Of a stretch of 16,117 nucleotides of DNA, positions 1 to 7,882 are shown one piece after another. Positions within the stretch are counted from its first letter, which is position 1. Each line of letters begins with the position of its first letter. The position numbers and the translations under genes are program-made. The notes below the pieces were generated by a model. That model searched no databases, was not told the origin of the DNA, and was given only the letters and a program-made list of their open reading frames with translations. The DNA comes from an uncultured Marvinbryantia sp. GTDB lineage: Bacteria; Bacillota; Clostridia; Lachnospirales; Lachnospiraceae. The DNA lies in assembly GCF_905201705.1 (NCBI RefSeq), contig NZ_CAJKOX010000064.1, positions 1 through 16,117 of the forward strand, given 5' to 3'.

Positions 1-1483
1 TGTAGCTTTGGAAGTCGACCGCGTGGATGCTCTGTGCATCCAGACCCTTGCGGCGGCACAAGGCTGCAACCAGCTGCTTGACCATCTGCGGGTGGTCAAA
101 GATACCGTGCAGGTAGCTGCCAAAGACATTGCCCACGCAGCACCCGTGTGCCTGTTGGCAGGCAGTGCCGTTGCGCTGCTCCAGAACACCGAAGGCGGTG
201 CAGGCTGCGTGTGGGTCGTTTGTGTTGTATGATTTGTGTGAATCACTCGCTCCGTTTGAATCACACAAAAGTTGGGTTACACCCATGTGTATCTCATAGC
301 CGGTGTACGGGGTGTGGGACAGCTCGGGAAAGACCGTCTGGCTCAAATCCCCGGTGATGCCGCTGACCTGGGTGCGGGTCTTTTGTGCGCTGAAGGTGGT
401 GACCGTCGGGAGCAGACCCATCCCCTGGATGCTGCCGCCGTGTTCGACGCCCAGCGGGTCGTTGAGCTGTTTTCCCAGCATCTGATAGCCGCCGCAGATG
501 CCAAAGACCGGCGTTCCCTGCGCAGCCAGCTTGAGGATGGCAGCCTCCAGACCGCACTGGCGCATCCACAGCAGGTCCTCCATGGTATTTTTGGTGCCGG
601 GCAGCACCACCATGTCCGGTTGTTTGAGTTCGGCTGCACTTTTGACATAGCGCACCGATACCCCATCCACACATTCCAGACTGTTCAGGTCGGTGAAATT
701 GGAGATGCGCGGCAGGCGAACAACCGCGATGTCCAGCATGGCAGGTGCGGTGCGGCGGGTGAAGCGCTCGGAAAGGCTGTCCTCATCCTCCAAATCCAGA
801 TTCATATAAGGCACTACCCCTACCACCTGCTTGCCGGTAATCTGCTCGATTTGATCCAGTCCCGGGCGCAGGATGGAAACGTCCCCGCGGAATTTATTGA
901 TGACAAGACCCTTGACCATCTCCCGCTCCTGCGGCTCCAGCAGCATCAAAGTGCCTGCCAGGCTGGCAAAAACGCCGCCGCGGTCGATGTCGCCCACCAG
1001 CAGGACCGGAGCCTTTGCCAGCTTTGCCATGCCCATGTTGACGATGTCGTCCTGCTTGAGGTTGATTTCCGCCGGACTGCCTGCGCCCTCCAGCACGATG
1101 ATGTCGTACTGCTCATCCAGCTGGCGGTATGCCTGCATGATGTGGGGAATCATCTCTTTTTTACGTTTATAATATTCGCGTGCAGACAGGTTGCCCAGCA
1201 CCTCGCCGTTGACGATGACCTGAGAGCCGGTGTCGTTGGTGGGTTTGAGCAGGATGGGGTTCATCAAAACCGAAGGCTTGATGCCGGCTGCCTCCGCCTG
1301 CATCACCTGTGCGCGCCCCATCTCCAGCCCTTCCTCCGTGATGTAGGAATTCAGCGCCATATTCTGCGACTTAAACGGCGCGACCCGGTAGCCGTCCTGT
1401 TTAAAGATCCTGCAGAGCCCCGCCGTCAGAAGGCTTTTTCCAACATTTGACATCGTGCCCTGCACCATAATTGCTTTTGCCAT
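1..1483 (-). CDS. cbiP: Cobyric acid synthase CbiP/CobQ (3' end cut by window)
   Basis: Glutamine-dependent amidotransferase that, by family knowledge, amidates the b, d, e and g side chains of adenosylcobyrinic acid a,c-diamide to give adenosylcobyric acid. The frame is open from the ATG at 1483 to the window edge (494 codons, no stop), so only a short C-terminus should be missing. Visible motifs: N-terminal nucleotide-binding loop GTMSNVGKS (residues 9-17), the synthetase-domain segment LVGDIDRGGVFASL, the class I glutaminase nucleophile in FGICGGYQMLG (Cys330) and the catalytic histidine in YLHGIFD (His459). The ribosome site AGGGAGGG precedes ATG, and cobD stops 14 bases upstream. Two oddities: an in-frame palindrome at 233-269 lengthens the loop before the His motif, and codon choice changes after about residue 50-75. 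The family is certain; the exact C-terminus is not visible. Confidence 0.96.
   Translation of the reverse strand, partial: MAKAIMVQGTMSNVGKSLLTAGLCRIFKQDGYRVAPFKSQNMALNSYITEEGLEMGRAQVMQAEAAGIKPSVLMNPILLKPTNDTGSQVIVNGEVLGNLSAREYYKRKKEMIPHIMQAYRQLDEQYDIIVLEGAGSPAEINLKQDDIVNMGMAKLAKAPVLLVGDIDRGGVFASLAGTLMLLEPQEREMVKGLVINKFRGDVSILRPGLDQIEQITGKQVVGVVPYMNLDLEDEDSLSERFTRRTAPAMLDIAVVRLPRISNFTDLNSLECVDGVSVRYVKSAAELKQPDMVVLPGTKNTMEDLLWMRQCGLEAAILKLAAQGTPVFGICGGYQMLGKQLNDPLGVEHGGSIQGMGLLPTVTTFSAQKTRTQVSGITGDLSQTVFPELSHTPYTGYEIHMGVTQLLCDSNGASDSHKSYNTNDPHAACTAFGVLEQRNGTACQQAHGCCVGNVFGSYLHGIFDHPQMVKQLVAALCRRKGLDAQSIHAVDFQSY
233..269. repeat. Palindromic element inside cbiP
   Basis: Imperfect inverted repeat with 9-base perfect arms (TTTGTGTGA at 233-241, TCACACAAA at 261-269), an A-A mismatch, three more pairs and a loop of about 11 bases. 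In the cbiP frame it encodes residues of about 405-417 (CDSNGASDSHK), in the poorly conserved stretch between YEIHMG and the YLHG motif. It keeps the reading frame. It resembles a short palindromic repeat inserted into a tolerant protein loop, but from one copy I cannot show that it is a repeat family. Confidence 0.6.
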
Positions 1484-1497
1484 AAATACCCTCCCTG

Positions 1498-2556
1498 TCA
1501 CTTCCGATCCTTCACCGGATCGCAGCTCTTTCTGATCGCCCGTATTAATTCTTCATTTTCAGCGTGCGTGCGCACAGCGATCCGGTAATATCCGCTGCAA
1601 AGTCCCCGGTAGTTTGCGCAGTCCCGGATAAGGATTCCCTGCGCCCGGCATTTTTCCGCCAGTCCCTCTGCGCCCTTAAAAAACAGGAAATTTGCGCGCG
1701 AATCATACACGGTAAAGCCAAGCTCTGTCAGCTTTTCGCACAGCCACCGCCGTTCTTTTTGAACCAGTGTCCTTGCTCTGGAAACGTAATCCGTCTCCTG
1801 CAGCGCCGCCACACCTGCCATCTGCGCCGGGATCGAAACGCTCCAGGGCTGACGGAGCTGCTCCATGCGCGCAAGCAGCGCCTCGTCCGCACAAAGCCCA
1901 TACCCTAAACGCAGCCCTGCCATCGCATATGTTTTCGTGAACGCCTTTAAGAGAAAAAGCTGCGGATTTTCCCTGATGACCGCATTAAAATCGCTCTCCT
2001 GCGGATGCTCCAGAAAATCAAGAAAGCAGACATCCAGAACCATGCGGATACCGCGCTCCCTGCACACGCCAATAATACGCTTAAGAAGCGCACGCGGCAT
2101 CTGTACGCCCGTCGGATTATTCGGATTGCAGAGAAAAATAATATCGGGATCACTTGTCAAATAAGTAATATAATCCTCTCCGACCGAAAAACCGTTTTCC
2201 TCACGCAGATCGTAATAGCAAATGTCACATCCATACGCCTCCAGCGCCTGTCCGTATTCCGCAAATCCGGGTGAAACCAGCAGCGCCCTTTGCGGCTTCT
2301 CTGCCACTGCCAACAAAAAGATCAGCTCCGCCGCACCGTTCCCGCAGATAATCTGCTCCATCGCTATCTGTTCTTTTTCCGAGAGCGCACTGCGAAGCGC
2401 ACTGCAGCGCACATCCGGGTAATTGACGGAGCGCCGTACTCCCTCGCAGGCTGCCTCTTTCACCCGCTCCGGCATTCCAAGCGGATTTAAATTTGCTGAA
2501 AAGTCGATGCGGCAGGACGTTGTGTAAATATCGCCGCCGTGCTGATGCTTTTGCAT
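1498..2556 (-). CDS. cobD: L-threonine-O-3-phosphate decarboxylase CobD
   Basis: PLP-dependent fold-type I enzyme of the histidinol-phosphate aminotransferase group. In this role it decarboxylates threonine phosphate to (R)-1-amino-2-propanol phosphate, the arm that CbiB attaches. The protein has 352 residues, normal for the family. It opens with the CobD-typical HGGDI (residues 6-10) and has NPNNPTG (144-150), the PLP lysine in FTKTYAMAGLRLGY (Lys208), Arg216 in the same motif, and a C-terminal YRIAVR carboxylate-binding segment. The usual D-E-(A/C)-F motif reads DVCF (175-178), so the glutamate is replaced by valine. The start at 2556 is chosen because it gives HGGDI and has GAGGA upstream. 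HisC is the main alternative, but the B12 context and HGGDI argue for CobD. Confidence 0.93.
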   Translation of the reverse strand: MQKHQHGGDIYTTSCRIDFSANLNPLGMPERVKEAACEGVRRSVNYPDVRCSALRSALSEKEQIAMEQIICGNGAAELIFLLAVAEKPQRALLVSPGFAEYGQALEAYGCDICYYDLREENGFSVGEDYITYLTSDPDIIFLCNPNNPTGVQMPRALLKRIIGVCRERGIRMVLDVCFLDFLEHPQESDFNAVIRENPQLFLLKAFTKTYAMAGLRLGYGLCADEALLARMEQLRQPWSVSIPAQMAGVAALQETDYVSRARTLVQKERRWLCEKLTELGFTVYDSRANFLFFKGAEGLAEKCRAQGILIRDCANYRGLCSGYYRIAVRTHAENEELIRAIRKSCDPVKDRK

Positions 2557-2629
2557 AGTACCATTTCCTCATTTCTCTGTATTTTGCTGGATACCCGGCC
2601 GGCAGCGCCTCTCTTTTGCCACTTTGCGC

Positions 2630-3670
2630 TTACAAAAAGATACCTTTTACCGCCGCCAACACAAGCAGCGCCAGCACAGCCGTCGCGTAAAGCAGACGGT
2701 TCGCGCGCACAATATCCTCCGGCTCGATGGGACGGAGGTCGTCGCCGATGGTTTCTTTTATATGAAGCACGCCAAAATACCAGGCGTCCCCGGCAAGCTG
2801 CACGTCGAGCGCACCCGCCATCACCGCTTCCGTCTGTGCCGAATTCGGACTTACATGGCGCAGGCGGTCCCGCCGGAAAATCCGCCAGGCATTTTTGCCA
2901 TCCATCCCAAGCAGGAAGGATGCCGCGATCATAAACAGGGCGGAAAGACGCGCCGGAAGAAAATTGGCGACATCATCCAGCTTTGCCGCAAATCTGCCAA
3001 AATAAAGATAGCGCTCATTTTTATAGCCGAGCATGGAATCCATGGTGTTAATTGCCTTGTAAAAAAATCCAAGCACAGCGCCGCCAATCGCCATGTAAAA
3101 CATCGGGGCGATCACCCCGTCCGAGGTATTTTCCGCCACCGTCTCCACTGCCGCCTTTGTCACGCCCGACGCATCCAAATTTTCTGTATCGCGTCCGACG
3201 ATCATCGAAACTGCCTTCCGGCTTCCCTCCAGATCGTTATCCGCCAGCTTCCGGTATACCTTCATGCTCTCATCCTTTAGGGATTTCGTCGCCAGAAGCT
3301 GCCAGCAGAGCAGGCTCTCCAGCGCAAGGCGCAGATACGGATGGACCCACTGCGCTGCAAGCAGAAGGAGGAGCGGAATGCCCGCCGAAATAAAAACCAC
3401 CAGCACCGCAAGCAGCGTTCCGGCCGCAAATTCCCGTTTGTGAAATTTTTCCTCCAGGCGCGCCTGTTCCTTTGCTTTTCCCTTAAAGCGGACGATTTTC
3501 GGATTGCGCCCCGTTTCCGCCGGTATCACTTTAAATACCCTTCGCAGCGCCGCCTCCAGCACAGCGATCAGATTCCCGATCAGACGGATAGGGTGGTAAA
3601 TCCATGCCGGATCGCCAAGCAGCAGATCCAGCAAAAAGCCGACGACCAGCGCCAGCAGTGATAATTTCAT
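2630..3670 (-). CDS. cbiB: Adenosylcobinamide-phosphate synthase CbiB
   Basis: Integral membrane protein that joins aminopropanol phosphate (from CobD) to adenosylcobyric acid, forming adenosylcobinamide phosphate. The start is placed at the ATG at 3670, with AGAGAGG upstream. The frame also runs open to 3751, but that would overlap cbiA and add 27 residues with no family character. The 346-residue product begins with a hydrophobic helix and the conserved LLLGDP...HPIRLIG signature, has a long hydrophobic segment near residues 90-115, and carries the diagnostic ENTSDGVIAPMFY and AINTMDSMLGYKNERY blocks, followed by KLDDVANFLPARL. A charged stretch of about 35 residues sits between the first conserved block and the second hydrophobic segment, probably a cytosolic loop. 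A gap of 73 bases separates it from cobD. Confidence 0.95.
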   Translation of the reverse strand: MKLSLLALVVGFLLDLLLGDPAWIYHPIRLIGNLIAVLEAALRRVFKVIPAETGRNPKIVRFKGKAKEQARLEEKFHKREFAAGTLLAVLVVFISAGIPLLLLLAAQWVHPYLRLALESLLCWQLLATKSLKDESMKVYRKLADNDLEGSRKAVSMIVGRDTENLDASGVTKAAVETVAENTSDGVIAPMFYMAIGGAVLGFFYKAINTMDSMLGYKNERYLYFGRFAAKLDDVANFLPARLSALFMIAASFLLGMDGKNAWRIFRRDRLRHVSPNSAQTEAVMAGALDVQLAGDAWYFGVLHIKETIGDDLRPIEPEDIVRANRLLYATAVLALLVLAAVKGIFL

Positions 3671-3692
3671 CGCCTTATACCTCTCTTGCTTC

Positions 3693-5111
3693 TCATTTTC
3701 CCTGCACTGCGCCGGGATCTTCCAAATTGCGGCCGGCATGATACCCGGCACACTTTTTTACAAACTCCTCCGCGAGCTTCGGGTTGGAATAGTAATACAG
3801 GTGCGGAAAGCCCGCCAAAAGCGTGTCCGTCCTGTGCATACACCGCCAGCTCCGTTTGCGCAGCGGCTTGCGCGCCAGAAAGCCTTCGCCATTGTCCGTG
3901 CTGTCAAAATAGTGAAACTCATGACCGCGGATTTTCTCCAAGGCGTCAGCCGCCTCCAGCTCGACATAGCCGAAGCGCGTCAGCTTTTCCGTGCGATAGG
4001 CTTCCGCGTCGATCACGCCAGCCATCCGCCACTTTCTTTTCTCCATGTCCTCCATCGTGCGGTGCAGATACATGAAGCCGCCGCACTCCGCCATGCAGGG
4101 CATTCCCCCGGCTATTTTGCCGCGGACATCCGCAAGCATCGTCGTATTGGCGGAGAGCTCTCTGGCATACAGCTCCGGATAGCCTCCATACAAAAGCAGC
4201 CCGTCCGCCTCCGCCGGAATATGCCGGTCGTGTATCGGGGAAAATTCAACAATTCTCGCGCCGCACTCCCGCAGAAGCTGCAGATTATCCTCATAAATAA
4301 AGCAAAACGCCTCGTCGCGCGCCACAGCGATCGTGGCGGAATTTCCCGGAAAATTCCCGGAAAGCTGCACATTTCCGGAATACTGCAGCTTTCCGCCCGG
4401 CAGCAGTCCCGCCGCTTCCGCCAGCTTCAGAAGCCCTTCGATATCAAGGCTTTCCTCCAGCACCCGCGCCAGCTTCTGCAGCTTCTCCTCCAGGCGTTCC
4501 ACCTCGTCCGGCAGAACCAGACCAAGGTGGCGGCTCTCGATCAGACAGTCCGTTACCTTCGGGACATAACCGTACACGCGCACCCCAAGCTCCGCTTCAA
4601 TACGCGAACTGATCTCCGGGTAAAGTCCCGCGGACATCTGATTTAAAATTACGCCGCAGATCCGGCTGTCCCTCCGGTATTCCAGAAAGCCCTTGATATA
4701 CGCGAGCACCGACAGGCTCATGCCCCTGGTATTCACGATCAGCACCGCAGGCGTTCCGGTCACGCGCGCGAGATCGTAGGCGCTCGCCGTATCGGAAATA
4801 CCGCCAAGCCCGTCGTAATAGCCCATCACGCCCTCCATGACCGAAATATCCGCCCCGGCAGCATTTTTCGCAAACAGGTACCGCGTCATTTCCTCCCCGG
4901 TGAAAAAAGTGTCCAGATTGCGCGCCTTCGTTTTCAGCACCTTTTCGTGGAACATCGGATCGATGTAATCGGGACCGCACTTAAAGGAGGCAGCCGTCAG
5001 TCCGCGGTTTTTCAGCGCCTGCAACAGTCCGCAGGTGATCAGCGTCTTTCCGCTCCCGCTCGCTCCCGCCGTCAGAAGAAAGCGCGGATATTTTTTCTGA
5101 ATTTCTTCCAT
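3693..5111 (-). CDS. cbiA: Cobyrinate a,c-diamide synthase CbiA
   Basis: ATP- and glutamine-dependent amidation of the a and c acetate side chains of cobyrinate, in the cytoplasm. The protein has 472 residues in the usual two-domain layout. The dethiobiotin-synthetase-like ATP domain has P-loop GASGSGKT (16-23), KCGPDYIDPMFH (44-55) and VMEGVMGYYDG (91-101). The C-terminal glutaminase-like domain has the nucleophile in AECGGFMYL (Cys343) and the catalytic histidine in FPHLYYYSN (His437). Between the domains, residues 242-257 form a degenerate repeat (see 4341-4388). It starts 43 bases after the cbiJET stop, with AAGGCAGG upstream, and ends 22 bases before cbiB. Confidence 0.96.
   Translation of the reverse strand: MEEIQKKYPRFLLTAGASGSGKTLITCGLLQALKNRGLTAASFKCGPDYIDPMFHEKVLKTKARNLDTFFTGEEMTRYLFAKNAAGADISVMEGVMGYYDGLGGISDTASAYDLARVTGTPAVLIVNTRGMSLSVLAYIKGFLEYRRDSRICGVILNQMSAGLYPEISSRIEAELGVRVYGYVPKVTDCLIESRHLGLVLPDEVERLEEKLQKLARVLEESLDIEGLLKLAEAAGLLPGGKLQYSGNVQLSGNFPGNSATIAVARDEAFCFIYEDNLQLLRECGARIVEFSPIHDRHIPAEADGLLLYGGYPELYARELSANTTMLADVRGKIAGGMPCMAECGGFMYLHRTMEDMEKRKWRMAGVIDAEAYRTEKLTRFGYVELEAADALEKIRGHEFHYFDSTDNGEGFLARKPLRKRSWRCMHRTDTLLAGFPHLYYYSNPKLAEEFVKKCAGYHAGRNLEDPGAVQGK
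4341..4388 (-). repeat. Degenerate tandem repeat in the CbiA interdomain linker
   Basis: On the coding strand three imperfect units follow each other, centred on TATTCCGGAAAT, CTTTCCGGGAAT and TTTTCCGGGAAAT; the first two are each preceded by TGCAG. They encode LQYSGN, VQLSGN and FPGN in the linker between the ATP and glutaminase domains. The pattern looks like slippage or short duplication in a region with little structural constraint. Confidence 0.6.
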
Positions 5112-5154
5112 AATATATACCTGCCTTTTTGTTCCCCGGCAAAATCATCTGCAT

Positions 5155-7158
5155 TTACAAAGTCTCTCCCGCCGCATCAGCCTCTCCGCTGCAGGATATG
5201 ATATAGACCGGATTCTGCCCCATCATCATGTGGTACCTTCCAACTTCTTTTGCACGCGCAGCGGAAACAGTCACGATCTCCGTATCCGTCACCGGCAGCG
5301 TTTTCAGGCACTCCAGCGCCTCCGCCACCGTCTCCAGCGCTATGCAGTTTACGACAATGCGCACAGACGGATTTTTATTAAGAACCGCCTCCAGGATTTC
5401 CCGCATATTTCCGGAAGAACCGCCGATAAACACATGCGTCGGCGCGGGAAGGTTCTTTAGCGCCTCCGGCGCAGAACCGGTGATCACCGTCAGATTGTCG
5501 ACTGCAAATTTTTGCTGATTTGCCAGAATCAGCGCTGCCGCTTCCGGCTTCTTCTCGATCGCATACACCTGTCCGTCCGCTGCCTGCAGCGCCGCTTCAA
5601 TGGAAACGGAACCGGTGCCCGCCCCCACGTCATAGACAATGGAATCCGCATAAAGCCGCAGCTTCGACAGGGAGATGCTGCGCACCTCGCACTTCGTCAT
5701 CGGCACAGCATCGCGCAGAAATTCCTCATCCGCAATTCCATGCGTGACGACCGGATGCGCTTTCTCATTTTCTATCAGCACCACGCAGAGATCGCGAAAT
5801 GTTTCCTGCGCCAGTTCGCCCGCCGTCGCCGTAAAGATTTTTTCACCGAGATAGGAAAGATCCTCGCCTACCGTCACCTGCACGTCCGCCATGCCGTAAT
5901 ACGTCAGCTTCTCCATAAGCTGCCGCAGGCTCTCGCCCTTTCCGACCAGCGCAAATACCTTTTTGTGCCGCTTTACCGCCGCGATCGCGTTTGCGTATCT
6001 GCCGTGCAGACTGATAAGCTTCACATCCTCCCAGGGAATATGCAGCTTTGCACAAAGATACACAACCGAGGAAATGCCCGGATAAACCGTCGGTTCTTCC
6101 TGTGCAAATATCTCATATAAATTCTTCGCTCCGCTGTAAAAGCCGACGTCGCCCGACTGCAGCAGCGCTATTTTTTCAAATTCCGGGTGAGCCTCCACAT
6201 ATTCCCGGATTTCCTGCGGCTGATAAGACACAAACTGCGCCTTCGAAAGGTCGCCAAAGCTCTCCATCATCCGCTTCGCCCCGACCAGCAGCTCCGCCTC
6301 CAGGCATACCTTTTTTGCCTCTGCCGTCATGCCGTCCTTCGCGCCCATACCGATCCCGACGATCGAGATCTGACGTTTCGGCTTTGCCTGCAGCTTTTTC
6401 ATCAGATACGCGCGGACCTTAAAAGGCGTCAGCCCTTCCTCCTCCGGAGGGCGTCCGATCAGCACCACATGTGCGCCAGCCTTTTGCGCCGCACGGATCT
6501 TTTCCTCAAAGCCGCCTGCTTTGCCAGATTCCTTTGTGACCATCCATTTCGCATCAAACTGCCGCAGCATCGCCGCATTTAAATCCTCACAGAACGGTCC
6601 CTGCATACAGATCAGATGCTTTCCGGTAAACCCGAGCTCTGCGCACGCCGCGGCAACCTCCGGTGTCGAGAGCACCCGCGCAAATACGCGTTCTGCGAAA
6701 TCCGGCAGCTCCGTAAATTTTGCCAGCTCCTTGCTTCCGGTCGTCACAAGGATATTTCCTTCGGTTCCCTTTAAAAACTCTACAGCCTCCTGCACGGAAT
6801 CGACCACAGTCAGATTACCGCCTGCCGCCTCGCTGCTCTCCCGCAGCAGACGGATGTACTTTGCGCCGCTTACCTTGCACGCCGCCAGAATATTTGCCGA
6901 CACCTCCGCCGCATACGGATGAGTCGCATCTACAACGAGCAGGCCGCCCGCCGTTCCTTCCGCCAGTTCCTCCATCAGCGCGCACATCGCGTCCGCCGTC
7001 AGCCTGCCCGCATGGACCGTGCGATACGCATCCTCTCCCAGGAGCTGTCCGCCGTACTCCGTCGCCACGCAGACATGCGTCTGTATCTCCTGGCGGCTTA
7101 AATACTCCGCCAGCTCGCGCCCCTCTGTCGTTCCCGCAAAAATAAGTATATTATACAT
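5155..7158 (-). CDS. cbiJ-cbiE-cbiT: Fusion: CbiJ (cobalt-precorrin-6A reductase) - CbiE - CbiT methyltransferases
   Basis: A single 667-residue reading frame carries three enzymes. Residues 1 to about 255 are CbiJ/CobK: start MYNILIFAGTTEGRELA, VVDATHPYA (75-83) and VTKESGKAGGF (207-217), the reductase of cobalt-precorrin-6A. Residues of about 262-465 are CbiE, a tetrapyrrole methylase (SIVGIGMG at 265-272, LLQSGDVGFYSGA at 332-344) that methylates C5. Residues of about 470-667 are CbiT, a class I SAM methyltransferase (VYDVGAGTGSVSIEAA at 508-523, FIGGSSGN at 577-584) that methylates C15 and removes the C12 acetate carboxylate. CbiE-CbiT fusions (CobL type) are well known; the added CbiJ makes three consecutive steps one polypeptide. 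I see no stop or frameshift. The ATG overlaps the cbiH end by 8 bases, suggesting coupled translation. Confidence 0.94.
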   Translation of the reverse strand: MYNILIFAGTTEGRELAEYLSRQEIQTHVCVATEYGGQLLGEDAYRTVHAGRLTADAMCALMEELAEGTAGGLLVVDATHPYAAEVSANILAACKVSGAKYIRLLRESSEAAGGNLTVVDSVQEAVEFLKGTEGNILVTTGSKELAKFTELPDFAERVFARVLSTPEVAAACAELGFTGKHLICMQGPFCEDLNAAMLRQFDAKWMVTKESGKAGGFEEKIRAAQKAGAHVVLIGRPPEEEGLTPFKVRAYLMKKLQAKPKRQISIVGIGMGAKDGMTAEAKKVCLEAELLVGAKRMMESFGDLSKAQFVSYQPQEIREYVEAHPEFEKIALLQSGDVGFYSGAKNLYEIFAQEEPTVYPGISSVVYLCAKLHIPWEDVKLISLHGRYANAIAAVKRHKKVFALVGKGESLRQLMEKLTYYGMADVQVTVGEDLSYLGEKIFTATAGELAQETFRDLCVVLIENEKAHPVVTHGIADEEFLRDAVPMTKCEVRSISLSKLRLYADSIVYDVGAGTGSVSIEAALQAADGQVYAIEKKPEAAALILANQQKFAVDNLTVITGSAPEALKNLPAPTHVFIGGSSGNMREILEAVLNKNPSVRIVVNCIALETVAEALECLKTLPVTDTEIVTVSAARAKEVGRYHMMMGQNPVYIISCSGEADAAGETL

Positions 7159-7882
7159 TCCGGTATCCTCTCGGCGTCACCATTCTGCCGTCAATTTCCT
7201 TTGTCTGGGAGTTGCCGACAAAAACGGTGGTGAACATATCGACCTGCGTATCGCGAAGCTCCAAAAGCGGCAGCACGCGGCACGCTTCCCCGTCTCTTCC
7301 GATATTGCTGACGATACCGCAGACCGTCTCCGGCGCTTTGTAATGCAGCATCAGATCGCATGCCTTCTGCAGATAGTCCGCCCGCTTTTTGCTGGACGGA
7401 TTGTAGAGACAGATCACAAAATCCGCCTCGGACGCCAGCAGGAGCCTTTTTTCAATTTTCTCCCAGGGCGTCAAAAGGTCGCTCAGGCTGACAAGTGCGA
7501 AATCGTGGATCAGCGGTGCGCCAAGCACCGCCGCTCCGCCGGTCGCCGCCGTGACGCCCGGGATCACCTCCACCTCAATTTCCGGGAAAGCAGTGCCGAT
7601 CTCCAGCATCAGCCCGGACATGCCGTATACCCCGGCGTCCCCGCTGCAGATCATCGCAACATTTTTCCCCTTTTTCGCTTCCTCAAAGGCCAGGCGGCAG
7701 CGCTCTGCTTCCTTTCGCATCGGCGTCGTCAGAAACTCCTTGTCCGCAAAATGCTCTCTCACAAGCTCCACATACACCGTATATCCCACAATGGTATCGC
7801 ACGCCCGCAGCGCATCCGCAGCGCGCATCGTCATCTGCTCATACTGCCCCGGACCGATCCCGACCACATATATCTTACTCAA
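7151..7882 (-). CDS. cbiH: Cobalt-precorrin-3B C17-methyltransferase CbiH
   Basis: SAM-dependent tetrapyrrole methylase that methylates C17 and drives ring contraction to cobalt-precorrin-4 (family knowledge). The frame has no ATG near its beginning. I place the start at the TTG at 7882 because GGAG lies 8 bases upstream and the product then begins with the family-typical SKIYVVGIGPG; TTG at 7915 and GTG at 7891 are alternatives. The resulting 243 residues show VGIGPGQ (7-13), CSGDAGVYGMSG (79-90), IPGVTAATGGAAVLGAPL (107-124) and SLSDLLTPW (132-140), which separates CbiH/CobJ from the other methylases. It overlaps the cbiG end by 8 bases and the next gene by 8 bases. I see no C-terminal ferredoxin-like extension of the kind some CbiH proteins carry. 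Confidence 0.92.
   Translation of the reverse strand: MSKIYVVGIGPGQYEQMTMRAADALRACDTIVGYTVYVELVREHFADKEFLTTPMRKEAERCRLAFEEAKKGKNVAMICSGDAGVYGMSGLMLEIGTAFPEIEVEVIPGVTAATGGAAVLGAPLIHDFALVSLSDLLTPWEKIEKRLLLASEADFVICLYNPSSKKRADYLQKACDLMLHYKAPETVCGIVSNIGRDGEACRVLPLLELRDTQVDMFTTVFVGNSQTKEIDGRMVTPRGYRNV

Noticed and set aside
272..1450. 392-codon open frame on the plus strand
   Set aside because: It lies opposite cbiP, is rich in His/Gln/Arg typical of antisense frames of GC-rich genes, and shows no family motif.
2557..2629. GC-rich CCGGCCGG palindrome between cbiB and cobD as a terminator
   Set aside because: The stem is short, poorly extended and has no T-run on the minus strand; the genes are probably cotranscribed.
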